Shown: positions 29,820-40,505, counted from the stretch's first letter. The stretch: DNA of 64,000 nt from Clostridium sp. BSD9I1 (GCF_900185645.1 NZ_FYAM01000025.1:1-64000), one strand, 5' to 3'. Translations and numbers: made by a program. The notes: a model not told the origin generated them from the sequence alone.

Positions 29820-31718
29820 TTGAAATCTCAATTTGTTGGTGAATTTGAAAAGGATATAGTTGATTCTCTATCCATGGAAACACAAGTAAATGTGTTGTGG
29901 GAAATGCTGGGCAAAATAGTAGATGAAAAAACTATAAAATCACGAATAGTTAAATATAAGTTGCAAAAATATATCAGTGGTGTAGATCCATATAAAAGGT
30001 TATATGCCTTAAATAAGATAATAAGTGATGGAAAAGGTATAGAAATCGTTCCAGATAAAAAAAGTGTATATGACGCTCTTCAAGATACAAATGAATGGAT
30101 ATCACAAATACTTGCTAAAAGATATGTTCAAAGTAATATTGAGAAAGAAGTGGAAACTCTTTTAAATGAGAAGCAAGAAAAATATATAGACGAGATAAGG
30201 CTTGGAATAATTAAAAAGCAAAAGGGACCAGAAAATGCAAAGACACTTAAAAAGTATGCTCAGTTAGAAGTTTTGGATTCACAAAAGCTTACTAAAAATA
30301 TTCAATCTCTTTTAAGACCAGAGTGTTTTGATGAGATTGTAGGTCAGGAAAGGGCTATAAAATCACTACTTTCTAAAATTGCATCGCCTTACCCTCAGCA
30401 TATAATACTCTATGGACCTCCAGGAGTAGGTAAAACTACTGCTGCAAGATTGGCCCTAGAAGAAGCAAAGAAAATGAAGAATACTCCATTTAAAGAAGAG
30501 TCAAACTTTGTTGAAGTGGATGGTACTACTTTAAGATGGGATCCTAGAGAGATAACTAATCCCTTACTTGGATCTGTTCATGATCCTATATATCAAGGAA
30601 GTAAGAGAGATTTAGCAGAAATCGGAGTGCCTGAACCAAAGCCAGGCCTGGTAACAGAAGCTCATGGAGGAGTTCTATTTATTGATGAAATAGGGGAACT
30701 AGACAATATACTTCAAAATAAGCTTCTTAAGGTTTTAGAAGATAAAAGAGTTGAGTTTTCATCTTCTTATTATGACCCAGATGATGAAAGTACACCTAAG
30801 TATATTAAATACTTATTTGATAAAGGGGCTCCTGCAGACTTTATACTTATAGGAGCAACTACTAGGGAACCTGAAGAAATAAATCCTGCCTTAAGATCAA
30901 GATGTACTGAGGTATATTTTGAGCCGTTGACTCCGAAGGATATAGAAATTATAATTGAAAATGCAGCAAAAAAGTTAAATATAGAAACGGAAGATGGATT
31001 AGCAGAAATTATAAGTAGATATACCATAGAAGGAAGAAAAGCAGTAAATATACTTGCAGATGTATATGGATATGTACTATACAAGAATAATATAGATGCT
31101 AATGAAAAAGTAAGTATATCACTAGAGGATTTAAAACAAGTTATATCCATAAATAGGCTTACCCCGTATGAAGAAGTGCAAAATGGAGATAAGTATGAAA
31201 TAGGTCACATTTATGGACTAGGAGTTAGTGGATATATAGGTTCTACCATCGAAATTGAAGCAGCTGTATTTGATGCTAAAGAAAAAGGACAAGGCAAGGT
31301 AAGATTTAATGATACTGCAGGTTCTATGGCTAAGGATTCAGTATTTAATGCTGCATCTGTAATAAGAAAGATAACCGATAAGGATATGAGTGATTATGAT
31401 ATACATGTAAATATAATAGGTGGAGGACGTATTGATGGTCCTTCAGCAGGTGCTGCTATTACTATGTGTATAATAAGCTCGCTGTTAAATAAACCTATAA
31501 AACAAGATATTGCAATAACAGGAGAAATATCTTTAAGAGGAAAAGTTAAGCCTGTAGGGGGCATATTTGAAAAAATATACGGTGCTAGAAGAAAAGGTAT
31601 AAGACAAATTATAATACCTAAGGACAATGGTAAAGAAGTCCCTGTGGGTTTAAAGGATATAGAAGTAAAGGCAGTAGAAGATATAGAGGAATTAATGAAG
31701 CTAGTGTTTAAAGACTAA
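29820..31718 (+). CDS. lonC: LonC-type ATP-dependent protease
   Basis: This is a Lon-family protease of 632 residues without the large Lon N-terminal domain. An alpha-helical N-terminus (1-160) precedes an AAA+ module with Walker A YGPPGVGKTTAARLAL (about 197-212) and Walker B GVLFIDEIGELD. The Lon proteolytic domain carries catalytic Ser542 (DGPSAGAAI) and Lys585 (VGGIFEK). The spore-former LonC family usually sits between rplI and dnaB as here. The start is TTG with AGGAGG 7 bases upstream. An earlier ATG runs into a stop in another frame. Confidence 0.9.
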   Translation: MKSQFVGEFEKDIVDSLSMETQVNVLWEMLGKIVDEKTIKSRIVKYKLQKYISGVDPYKRLYALNKIISDGKGIEIVPDKKSVYDALQDTNEWISQILAKRYVQSNIEKEVETLLNEKQEKYIDEIRLGIIKKQKGPENAKTLKKYAQLEVLDSQKLTKNIQSLLRPECFDEIVGQERAIKSLLSKIASPYPQHIILYGPPGVGKTTAARLALEEAKKMKNTPFKEESNFVEVDGTTLRWDPREITNPLLGSVHDPIYQGSKRDLAEIGVPEPKPGLVTEAHGGVLFIDEIGELDNILQNKLLKVLEDKRVEFSSSYYDPDDESTPKYIKYLFDKGAPADFILIGATTREPEEINPALRSRCTEVYFEPLTPKDIEIIIENAAKKLNIETEDGLAEIISRYTIEGRKAVNILADVYGYVLYKNNIDANEKVSISLEDLKQVISINRLTPYEEVQNGDKYEIGHIYGLGVSGYIGSTIEIEAAVFDAKEKGQGKVRFNDTAGSMAKDSVFNAASVIRKITDKDMSDYDIHVNIIGGGRIDGPSAGAAITMCIISSLLNKPIKQDIAITGEISLRGKVKPVGGIFEKIYGARRKGIRQIIIPKDNGKEVPVGLKDIEVKAVEDIEELMKLVFKD

Positions 31719-31731
31719 GGAGAGATGAGGT

Positions 31732-33069
31732 TTGGATACATCAGTATTAAGAAGCATGCCCCATAATTTAGAGGCAGAACAAAGTGTGCTTGGTTCCATG
31801 ATCATAGACAAAACCTCAATAGCACAATCAGCAGAAGTTTTACAAGCCTCAGATTTTTATAAAGATGCTCATCAAGTAATATTTAATGCAATAATGGACT
31901 TATATCAAAAGGATACAGCGGTAGATTTGATAACTCTCACAGAACATTTGCAATCAAAGGAGAGACTTGAAGATGCTGGAGGAATAACTTATATAAGTCA
32001 GGTTTGTACTTCGGTTATCTCTACAGCTAATCTTCAATCTTATATAAAGATTGTTAAAGATAAGTCTACACTAAGGAAACTTATACGTGCATCTACTGAT
32101 ATTATAGAACAAAGTTATAATAAGCAAGATGATGTAGCTTCTGTTGTAGATATAGCAGAAAAAAAGATTTTTGATATAGGGAGTAATAGAGATACAAGTG
32201 AGTTTGAGGCCATGAACACTGTACTTGAAAGAGGATTTTTAGAAATAGAACGACTCTTTAATAATAAAGGCGGTGTAACAGGCGTACCTTCAGGTTTCCC
32301 TGAGCTGGATTCTAAAACTTCTGGTTTTCAAAGGGGAGATATGGTGCTGATTGCAGCTAGACCTTCTATGGGAAAGACAACTTTTGCCCTTAACTTAGCA
32401 GAATATGCAGCACTTAGAGAAGGAAAAAGTGTGGCTGTGTTTTCACTGGAAATGTCTAAGGAACAGCTAGCATATAAACTCCTATGTTCACAAGCTAATG
32501 TAGATATGTTAAAGCTTAGAACAGGAAATTTGGAGGATAAGGATTGGGAAAGTATAGCAAAAGCATCAGGACCACTCTCAACAGCTAGAATATTTATAGA
32601 TGATACCGCAGGTATCTCTGTTATGGAAATGAGATCTAAATGTAGAAAGTTAAAGATAGAACATGGAATAGATTTAATACTTATAGATTATCTACAGCTT
32701 ATGTCAGGAAGCAGGGGTAATGAAAGTAGACAACAAGAGGTATCTGAAATATCTAGATCTATTAAGGCACTGGCAAAGGAAATGCAATGTCCTGTAATAG
32801 CATTATCTCAGCTTTCTCGTGCTCCTGAACAAAGAACAGATCATAGACCAATGTTATCTGACTTAAGAGAGTCAGGTTCTATAGAGCAGGATGCGGATTT
32901 AGTTATGTTCTTATATAGGGATGAGTACTATAATAAGGAAACTGAAGAGAAAAACGTAGCAGAATGCATTATAGCTAAACAAAGAAATGGTCCTACTGGA
33001 ACAGTTAAACTGGCATGGTTAGGGCAATATAGTAAGTTTGGTAGATTAGATGTTATACATCAAGAATAA
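31732..33069 (+). CDS. dnaB: Replicative DNA helicase
   Basis: This is the hexameric 5'-3' helicase (called DnaC in Bacillus). The 445 residues have the N-terminal DnaG-interacting helices (MPHNLEAEQSVLGSMIID), a linker, and a RecA-like domain with ARPSMGKTTFALNLA (Walker A), DLILIDYLQLMSG (Walker B) and LRESGSIEQDADLVMFLYR. The start is TTG (31732), preceded by AAGGAG. It lies 13 bases after lonC. Confidence 0.97.
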   Translation: MDTSVLRSMPHNLEAEQSVLGSMIIDKTSIAQSAEVLQASDFYKDAHQVIFNAIMDLYQKDTAVDLITLTEHLQSKERLEDAGGITYISQVCTSVISTANLQSYIKIVKDKSTLRKLIRASTDIIEQSYNKQDDVASVVDIAEKKIFDIGSNRDTSEFEAMNTVLERGFLEIERLFNNKGGVTGVPSGFPELDSKTSGFQRGDMVLIAARPSMGKTTFALNLAEYAALREGKSVAVFSLEMSKEQLAYKLLCSQANVDMLKLRTGNLEDKDWESIAKASGPLSTARIFIDDTAGISVMEMRSKCRKLKIEHGIDLILIDYLQLMSGSRGNESRQQEVSEISRSIKALAKEMQCPVIALSQLSRAPEQRTDHRPMLSDLRESGSIEQDADLVMFLYRDEYYNKETEEKNVAECIIAKQRNGPTGTVKLAWLGQYSKFGRLDVIHQE

Positions 33070-33070
33070 G

Positions 33071-33101
33071 AAACAAGTAGGGATTCCCTACTTGTTTTTT
33101 T
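33071..33101 (+). terminator. Terminator after dnaB
   Basis: AAACAAGTAGGG-ATT-CCCTACTTGTTTTTTT is a strong hairpin plus T-run directly after the dnaB stop. Confidence 0.93.
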
Positions 33102-33153
33102 AATTCATGAATTGATATAAATGTATAATTATGGTAGTATATATATGGAGTAT

Positions 33154-33229
33154 GCTCCTGTAGCACAGTTGGTAGTGCAACTGATTCGTAATCAGTAGGT
33201 CGCAGGTTCGATTCCTGTCGGGAGCACCA
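33154..33229 (+). tRNA. tRNA-Thr (anticodon CGT)
   Basis: Acceptor GCTCCTG pairs with CGGGAGC. The D-arm is TAGCACAGTTGGTAGTGC, the anticodon stem ACTGA/TCAGT encloses loop TTCGTAA (anticodon CGT), and the T-arm GCAGGTTCGATTCCTGT is standard. CCA is encoded. It reads ACG codons and stands alone between dnaB and the L,D-transpeptidase. TTGATA-17-TAGTAT upstream may be its promoter. Confidence 0.95.
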
Positions 33230-33376
33230 AGTTATTGAAATTTAAGGGAGATTTTTATCAATAAAGCAATTATTAAATTTAACTTAATATATAAACTTAT
33301 CACCATAAAAGCCGGGTTTTGTATTATAATATAGTCATAGCTTGTACTAACTTATATAAAAAAATGGAGGCCGGTT

Positions 33377-34906
33377 ATGGTTAAAGAGTTAAAGCGTATT
33401 AATTTATTTTTTATTATTTTAATGGCATTTAGCATGGTTATGTATTTCCCTGTTAATAAGGTTAAGGCAGGAGATAATAATACAGTAATTATAAGTGATA
33501 CTCAAGGAGATAATGAGAATGCGGTAATTACTAATGATGTTAAAGAGCCTAACACTACTGAGGAGATTCTAGAAAATCCAGGGCAAGAAAATTCTATATT
33601 AAAAGATGCAACAATAGAAATAGATAAGCAAAGGATTTTTGAAAAGGATAGGGCAGTACTTATTATAAAATCTGCTTATGAGAAAGAAGTTCAATATAAG
33701 GTCGTATTGCAGTCAATAGATAAAAATGAGTGGAAAGATATTACGATTAATTATTCAGAAGGCATTAAAACTAAGGATAGTTATGTTAAGGTAATGCCTC
33801 AACTTTTATCAGGTAAATATAAGGTATATGTCTTTGCTAAACTTTTAGATTCAGAAGGAACTAAATCCATGCAAATTGGAGCTGCAGAAGTTAAATATGA
33901 AGATTTAAAAGTACTAGATGTAACATCTGAGCAAGATATATTACCACAATTAAAGGCTAACTTAAGCTCAAGCAGTGTATACGAAGGAGATAAAATAACA
34001 TTAAGATTAACTTCTAACCTTAATGATTATGTTCAATATAAGGCTTTTATATATTCAAATAGTAGTAAAAAGTGGTCTGAAGTAACTTCAGCATACTCAA
34101 CTGCATATTTAGGAACTCAAGAATCAAAAATAGAAATAAGTAATCTTGCTTTAGGAGATTATAAAGTACAGATTAGGGTAAAAAAAGCTAATATACCAGG
34201 AAAGTATAAAGATTCATTAGGAGATTATGATTCATTACAGAGTTATGATGTTAAAGTTGTAAAGAGGCCGGCACCACCTAAGCCAGCATATCCAGAAGCA
34301 CCTAAAATTGAGTCAGTTTATGTAGGCAATGCTAGTGAGGTTGAACGAATTAATGTAAGACAAAGTGCAAGCACTTCTTCTAAAATATTAGGATATATTT
34401 ATGGTAGTACTCAGGTGTTAAATATATTGGGAACAAGCGGAGACTTCTATTATGTACAAACAAGAGACTATGAAACTTCAAACATTATAAAGGGCTATAT
34501 AAGAAAAGATTACGTTAAGAAGACAACTCCTGTGAATTCATATAGTATAGTAGTAGATATAAGTGATCAGAAGGTATATATATATAAATCGGGGCAGCTT
34601 TATAAAACCTTTATATGTTCAACAGGGGGATATTATACACCTACTCCTACAGGAAAGTATTTAGTAGGGGGAAGAGGGCCATCCTTTGGTCAAGAAAAGG
34701 GATATATATGTTATAATTTTATAAGAATAAATTATGATTATTTGTTCCATAGTGTACTTCATAACTTAGATGGTTCTATTATGACATCTGAATATGAAAA
34801 GCTTGGAACAAGAGCATCTCATGGATGCATAAGATTACCTGATGCATATATTAAGTGGATGTATGATAATATTCCACGTAATGCTTTAGTAGTAATACAA
34901 GATTAA
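33377..34906 (+). CDS. Secreted L,D-transpeptidase with SH3 domain
   Basis: This is a peptidoglycan cross-linking enzyme. It has a signal peptide (about 1-32, ending VKA-GD), an acidic low-complexity stretch (35-75), two related beta-rich repeats (about 78-180 and 191-295, both with a VQYK motif and GKYKV/GDYKV endings), and a Pro-rich linker (298-310). An SH3b domain (about 322-382, INVRQSAS...GYIRKDYV) and a YkuD catalytic domain (387-508) follow, the latter with SHGCIRLP (His482, Cys484). It is likely exported and acts on 3-3 cross-links. TGGAGG precedes the ATG. Confidence 0.9.
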   Translation: MVKELKRINLFFIILMAFSMVMYFPVNKVKAGDNNTVIISDTQGDNENAVITNDVKEPNTTEEILENPGQENSILKDATIEIDKQRIFEKDRAVLIIKSAYEKEVQYKVVLQSIDKNEWKDITINYSEGIKTKDSYVKVMPQLLSGKYKVYVFAKLLDSEGTKSMQIGAAEVKYEDLKVLDVTSEQDILPQLKANLSSSSVYEGDKITLRLTSNLNDYVQYKAFIYSNSSKKWSEVTSAYSTAYLGTQESKIEISNLALGDYKVQIRVKKANIPGKYKDSLGDYDSLQSYDVKVVKRPAPPKPAYPEAPKIESVYVGNASEVERINVRQSASTSSKILGYIYGSTQVLNILGTSGDFYYVQTRDYETSNIIKGYIRKDYVKKTTPVNSYSIVVDISDQKVYIYKSGQLYKTFICSTGGYYTPTPTGKYLVGGRGPSFGQEKGYICYNFIRINYDYLFHSVLHNLDGSIMTSEYEKLGTRASHGCIRLPDAYIKWMYDNIPRNALVVIQD

Positions 34907-34918
34907 AATGATATAACC

Positions 34919-34951
34919 AAAAAAGGGGAGCAAGATTTGCTCTCCTTTTTT
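34919..34951 (+). terminator. Terminator after the L,D-transpeptidase
   Basis: AAAAGGGGAGCAA pairs with TTGCTCTCCTTTT (one mismatch or wobble), followed by T residues. Confidence 0.85.
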
Positions 34952-35254
34952 GAGTACCTAAAACATTTTCACGGTTTCATATATATTTACATAACTGTTT
35001 AATGAAAAATTCTTATAAATTAATTCTAAATTTGTAAGCATAGTGAAAATCCTGTGTTTGCATTACGAAAACATGTGTTTCCAATGATTGAACAGAATTA
35101 TTCTAGCATTTAAAGGTATATATGTCAATAAAAAATTCATAATTAAGCTTAAGTTGCCTATACTAAATAAAATAAAGCAGTTGTATGTTTATTTTATATA
35201 TGATAGCATTATTGTATAATTAACATATCATTATAGTATTGATGAGGTGAAATT
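34952..35254. other. Intergenic region without recognised content
   Basis: These ~300 A/T-rich bases show no gene, no clear hairpin and no riboswitch motif. A TATAAT is present near 35215, but no good -35 pairs with it. The region presumably holds the promoter for the ACT-domain gene. Confidence 0.5.
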
Positions 35255-35692
35255 ATGACAAGTAAGTTTTTAATGATACATACTAGTGTATTACCCAATG
35301 TATTTGAAAAGGTTTTAGAAGTAAAAGAGTTAATGAAATCAGGAAAGGTAAAAGAGATAACTGAAGCAGTAAAAATTATTGGTATAAGTAGAAGTACCTA
35401 TTATAAATATAAAGATTATGTGTTTGCTGTCTCAGAAAATCTAAATACTAGAAAAGTTATAATAGCTTTAACCTTAGATCATGAACCGGGAACACTTTCA
35501 AAGATATTAGATAAGGTTGCTTTTTATAAGGGAAACATATTAACCATAAATCAGGAAATCCCAATTAATAATTCAGCAAATGTAAATATTACATTTGATA
35601 TGTCAAGTTTAAATGTAGAATTAAATGAATTTTTAGATGAGATTAGAGACATGAATCATGTAATAAAGCTTGAATTGGTGGCTATGGATTAA
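35255..35692 (+). CDS. PheB-like ACT-domain protein (UPF0735)
   Basis: The 145 residues comprise a helix-turn-helix-like N-terminal segment (KITEAVKIIGISRSTYYKYKDYVF) and an ACT domain (VIIALTLDHEPGTLSKILDKVAFYKGNILTINQ). This is the UPF0735/PheB family, which usually sits near phenylalanine or homoserine genes. Here it stands alone, so the effector amino acid cannot be inferred. GATGAGGTGA lies before the ATG. Confidence 0.88.
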   Translation: MTSKFLMIHTSVLPNVFEKVLEVKELMKSGKVKEITEAVKIIGISRSTYYKYKDYVFAVSENLNTRKVIIALTLDHEPGTLSKILDKVAFYKGNILTINQEIPINNSANVNITFDMSSLNVELNEFLDEIRDMNHVIKLELVAMD

Positions 35693-35711
35693 TAATTCTT
35701 AGCAAAGTGGT

Positions 35712-35749
35712 AAAAGAGATGTTGCAAGTTATGCTTCATCTCTTTTTTT
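35712..35749. terminator. Bidirectional terminator between the ACT gene and pgsA
   Basis: AAAAGAGATG pairs with CATCTCTTTT with T-rich flanks. The loop contains the end of pgsA, which overlaps the terminator. Confidence 0.8.
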
Positions 35750-36244
35750 TATATATAGCATTAAATAGTTAAAAAATGCTACAAGTGCACTTATAACTGC
35801 TAAGTATAGAATGTATCTTCCATATAAGATATTAAAGCTTAAAACTAGTATGGCTAAATAAAAAATAAGTGTAGACATTTTTCCAAAGATATTAGAAGGA
35901 ATGATAAAGTTCTTATTATAAAGAAGAACTCCTGCGATAATCATAGCTGCTTCTTTAATGGTTATAACTATCAAAATTACACTAGGTATTAAATTTTTTA
36001 ATGTAAGGCAAGCTAATACTGTTATTAGCATTAATTTATCAGCTAAGGGGTCTAATACTGTTCCCCACTTAGTTATCAAATTGTGTTTTCGAGCAATGTA
36101 TCCATCTAATATATCAGTAAAACCTGCTATAAAAAAAATATATATAGAATATGCAAAACTATTAGTTATATTTGAAAAAAATATAAGAATAAATATTGGA
36201 ATAAGGAACATTCTAAAAAGCGTAAGTAAATTAGGAATATTCAT
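35729..36244 (-). CDS. pgsA: CDP-diacylglycerol-glycerol-3-phosphate phosphatidyltransferase
   Basis: This makes phosphatidylglycerophosphate, the first step to phosphatidylglycerol. The 171 residues, with about five membrane helices, carry the CDP-alcohol phosphotransferase motif DILDGYIAR...WGTVLDPLADK (Asp44, Asp47, Asp65, Asp69). It begins MNIPNLLTLFRMFLIPIF, typical of PgsA. A TCGCTCCTATA-type leader precedes it on the minus strand, with GGAG as ribosome site. Confidence 0.92.
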   Translation of the reverse strand: MNIPNLLTLFRMFLIPIFILIFFSNITNSFAYSIYIFFIAGFTDILDGYIARKHNLITKWGTVLDPLADKLMLITVLACLTLKNLIPSVILIVITIKEAAMIIAGVLLYNKNFIIPSNIFGKMSTLIFYLAILVLSFNILYGRYILYLAVISALVAFFNYLMLYIKKRDEA

Positions 36245-36432
36245 TCAAATCGCTCCTATATAATTAATGTAATCCTTAATAAATGGTTATATTAATATTA
36301 TAACAATGTATACAATAATTGATAATGAATTTATATAAAATATTAAACAATTTTTGAAATATATAAAAAGTTAATTATAGATATTTTTGACGAATTTTAA
36401 GACAAATACACCTTCAAATATTCGTATATGTA

Positions 36433-36461
36433 TTGACGGATGATTTTAAATTTGCTACCAT
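36433..36461 (+). promoter_or_regulatory. Possible promoter of the COG2509-purA pair
   Basis: TTGACG (36433-36438) is followed by 17 bases and TACCAT (36456-36461). The -10 is weak. Bases 36245-36432 show only A/T-rich sequence. Confidence 0.4.
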
Positions 36462-36479
36462 GATACGGGAGGGGATAGT

Positions 36480-37886
36480 ATGAAAAATAAGTATGATATA
36501 ATAGTAATAGGTGCTGGCCCTGCAGGTATATTTACAGCTTTAGAGATTACTAAATTGAGGCCAGAGATAAATGTTCTTATAATAGATAAAGGAAGAAATA
36601 TAGAAAAGAGAGCATGTCCCGCTAGAACCACAGGTAAATGTGTGAATTGTAATCCTTGTGGAATAACATTTGGATGGTCTGGTGCAGGGGCTTTTTCTGA
36701 TGGAAAGCTTTCTTTAAGCCCTGAAGTTGGTGGAAGAATACTAGAATATTTTAGTGAAGAAGAGTGTAAGGACTTAATTAAATATTGTGATGATATATAT
36801 CTAAAATTTGGAGCAAACGAAACAGTTTATGGATTAAATAATGAGAAAGTAGATAAAATAAAATATGAGGCAAGTAAGCATAATATAAGACTTGTGGAAT
36901 GCCCAGTAAGGCACTTGGGTACAGAGCTTGCTTATGATGTTTTAAGAGCCATGTATTATCACTTAATTAACAATACAAATACAGATTTTAGTGAGTTAAC
37001 AGAAGTTGAAGAGTTGTTAATGGAAGATAAAAAAATCAAAGGAATTACTATTAAGAATAAAGAAGGATTAAAAACCGTATATGCAGATTATGTTATAGCA
37101 GCGCCAGGAAGAGGTGGGGCTGAATGGCTTAATAAGCAGGCTAAGACTCACAATATAAAAACTAAAAATAATGCAGTTGATATAGGAGTCAGAGTTGAAG
37201 TGCCTAATTCCATTATGGATCACTTAACAAAGGACCTTTATGAGGCAAAGCTTGTTTATTATTCTGATGAATTTGAAAATAAGGTAAGAACTTTTTGTAT
37301 GAATCCAGGAGGAGTAGTATCCGAGGAACATTATGACGAAAATATAGCTGTGGTAAATGGACATAGTTATTCAGAAAAGGAGCTTAGAACAGAAAATACT
37401 AATTTTGCATTATTAGTATCCACTACATTTACAGAGCCCTTTAATCAACCAATAGATTATGGAAAATATATTGCAAAGTTAGGAAACATGTTAACTGGTG
37501 GAGGAATCATGGTTCAAAGACTTGGAGATTTATTAAATGGAAGAAGAACAGATGCTTCAAGGCTTAGCAAATCAACCACAATCCCTACATTAAAGTCAGC
37601 TGTACCAGGAGATTTAAGTTTTGTATTACCTCAAAGACATCTCACATCTATAGTTCAAGCTTTAAAGGCTTTTGACAAAATAGCACCAGGGCTATATAGC
37701 AAAAATACTTTGTTATATGGAGTAGAAGTAAAGTTTTATTCAAGTAAATTTGAAACCAATAATCATTTTGAAACTGCTGTAGAAAACTTTTATACAATAG
37801 GCGACGGAGCTGGAATTACTAGAGGACTTATGCAAGCATCAGTTACAGGAGTAGTAGTGGCTAGAGATATATATAAAAAACTTTAG
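36480..37886 (+). CDS. FAD-dependent oxidoreductase (COG2509 type)
   Basis: The 468 residues have an N-terminal FAD-binding GAGPAGIFTALE (9-20) and a Cys-rich block RACPARTTGKCVNCNPCG (about 42-59) that may bind a cluster or be redox-active. GWSGAGAFSDGKLSLSPEVGG follows, and a C-terminal FAD site GDGAGITRGLMQAS. It matches the uncharacterised FAD-dependent dehydrogenase family COG2509, common in anaerobes. The substrate is unknown. GGGAGGGG precedes the ATG. purA follows after 32 bases. Confidence 0.87.
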   Translation: MKNKYDIIVIGAGPAGIFTALEITKLRPEINVLIIDKGRNIEKRACPARTTGKCVNCNPCGITFGWSGAGAFSDGKLSLSPEVGGRILEYFSEEECKDLIKYCDDIYLKFGANETVYGLNNEKVDKIKYEASKHNIRLVECPVRHLGTELAYDVLRAMYYHLINNTNTDFSELTEVEELLMEDKKIKGITIKNKEGLKTVYADYVIAAPGRGGAEWLNKQAKTHNIKTKNNAVDIGVRVEVPNSIMDHLTKDLYEAKLVYYSDEFENKVRTFCMNPGGVVSEEHYDENIAVVNGHSYSEKELRTENTNFALLVSTTFTEPFNQPIDYGKYIAKLGNMLTGGGIMVQRLGDLLNGRRTDASRLSKSTTIPTLKSAVPGDLSFVLPQRHLTSIVQALKAFDKIAPGLYSKNTLLYGVEVKFYSSKFETNNHFETAVENFYTIGDGAGITRGLMQASVTGVVVARDIYKKL

Positions 37887-37900
37887 ATGATTTTTATTAA

Positions 37901-39205
<1,305 letters not shown>

Positions 39206-39233
39206 AATTTAATAAATATTTTTATGTATGTAC

Positions 39234-39262
39234 TTGAAACTTCGATATTAGTTGTATATAAT
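39234..39262 (+). promoter_or_regulatory. Promoter of the DUF1858 gene
   Basis: TTGAAA (39234-39239), a 17-base spacer and TATAAT (39257-39262) sit 58 bases upstream of the start codon. It gives a monocistronic unit ending in the terminator at 39508. Confidence 0.8.
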
Positions 39263-39320
39263 TAACTAAAGTAGACTATTATTATATACTTTAATAAATA
39301 AATAAAGCGAGGTAGATAAT

Positions 39321-39506
39321 ATGAATATTACTAAAGATATGACTATAGGTGAAGTTATAAAAAACAAACCAGAAGCTGCTGAAGTATTAGCAGGCTTTGG
39401 AATGGGATGTGTATTTTGCCCATCAGCTCAAGCTGAAACAGTAGAGCAGGCTGCTATGGTTCATGGTTTAGATTTAAACCAATTAATGGAAGCTTTAAAT
39501 AAATAA
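39321..39506 (+). CDS. DUF1858 protein (hybrid-cluster-associated disulfide domain)
   Basis: This 61-residue domain, ITKDMTIGEVIKNKPEAAEVLAGFGMGCVFCPSAQ, has the CxxC pair (CVFC) of the DUF1858 redox-disulfide family, often linked to hybrid cluster proteins or other redox enzymes. It has its own promoter and terminator. AGCGAGGTAG precedes the ATG. Its partner is not evident nearby. Confidence 0.88.
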   Translation: MNITKDMTIGEVIKNKPEAAEVLAGFGMGCVFCPSAQAETVEQAAMVHGLDLNQLMEALNK

Positions 39507-39507
39507 T

Positions 39508-39545
39508 AAAAATACTCCTAGCTTTTAGCTAGGAGTATTTTTATT
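39508..39545 (+). terminator. Terminator after the DUF1858 gene
   Basis: AAAAATACTCCTAGC pairs with GCTAGGAGTATTTTT with T-run. A perfect stem of 15 bp. Confidence 0.93.
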
Positions 39546-39643
39546 ATTTATTTAAAGCTTAATCTTATATTAGTAAGATATGGGTATAGGTATTTTTGTG
39601 ATATAATTATTGTAAAATAAGGTTAATTAATGGGAGGATAACA

Positions 39644-40390
39644 ATGGGGAAGCTTGTAACAGATAAAGAGTATGAAATACACTTTTATGAAGTTGATTAT
39701 AAGGGAAGAGCTTTGTTTACTAGCTTGATGAATTACTTTGGAGATATATCAAGTAAGCAATCTGAAGATAGAAATATGGGAATTGATTATTTGAAAAAAG
39801 TTAATATGGCCTGGGTACTTTATAAGTGGAATGTGAAGATACATAGATACCCAACTTATAGAGAAAAGGTTATTGCAAGAACAGTTCCTTATTCATTTAG
39901 AAAGTTTTATGCATATAGAAAGTTTTACATACTAGATATTGAAGGAAATGTGATAGTAGAAGCTGATTCGCTGTGGTTTTTAATAGACATTGAAACTAGA
40001 AAGCCTGTTAGGGTACAAGAAGAAATGTATACTGGTTACTGTTTAAGTAAGGATGATAATGAAATTATTGATATACCAAGGATTACAGCACCTAATGAAA
40101 GTGACTTTTGTAAAACCTTTGATGTTAGGTATAGCGATATAGATACCAATGGACATGTTAATAATTCTAAGTATATCTCATGGATATTGGAAGCTGTTCC
40201 ATTAAACATAGTTACACAATATAGTTTAAGTAATTTAATTATAACTTATGAAAAAGAAACAACCTATGGAGAAGTTATAGATTCATGTGTTGAAGTACGT
40301 GAGGTAGATGGAAAGGCAGTATGTAAGCATAAAATTGTTGATAAAGAAGGAAATGAATTAACGGTGGCAGAGACTACTTGGACAAGATAG
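39644..40390 (+). CDS. Acyl-ACP thioesterase (FatA/B-like)
   Basis: This releases free fatty acids from acyl carrier protein. The 248 residues carry two hotdog repeats. The first has YEVDYKGRALFTSLMNYFGDIS and MAWVLYKWNVKIHRYP, the second has FDVRYSDIDTNGHVNNSKYISWILEA, with the D/N-H-N catalytic signature typical of FatA/FatB-type enzymes. GGGAGG precedes the ATG. It lies ~9 kb from the fab operon. Chain-length preference cannot be predicted. Confidence 0.88.
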   Translation: MGKLVTDKEYEIHFYEVDYKGRALFTSLMNYFGDISSKQSEDRNMGIDYLKKVNMAWVLYKWNVKIHRYPTYREKVIARTVPYSFRKFYAYRKFYILDIEGNVIVEADSLWFLIDIETRKPVRVQEEMYTGYCLSKDDNEIIDIPRITAPNESDFCKTFDVRYSDIDTNGHVNNSKYISWILEAVPLNIVTQYSLSNLIITYEKETTYGEVIDSCVEVREVDGKAVCKHKIVDKEGNELTVAETTWTR

Positions 40391-40419
40391 CAAAGGTTGT
40401 ACTAGAAACTTTTAAGTAA

Positions 40420-40505
40420 CAGGAATAAGTATTAGGAATTGGGAAATGTGAAAATTTCACTTAAGTGAAATTTACTAAAAGCCTAGACCTAATACCTTAA
40501 TCCTG
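40420..40505. other. Structured convergent intergenic region with nested palindromes
   Basis: CAGGAATAAGTATTAGG (40420-40436) is largely complementary to CCTAATACCTTAATCCTG (40488-40505). Inside lies a perfect 22-bp palindrome AAATTTCACTTAAGTGAAATTT (40452-40473). It lies between the convergent thioesterase and flavoprotein genes. It could be a bidirectional terminator-like structure, although no long T-run is present. Confidence 0.6.
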
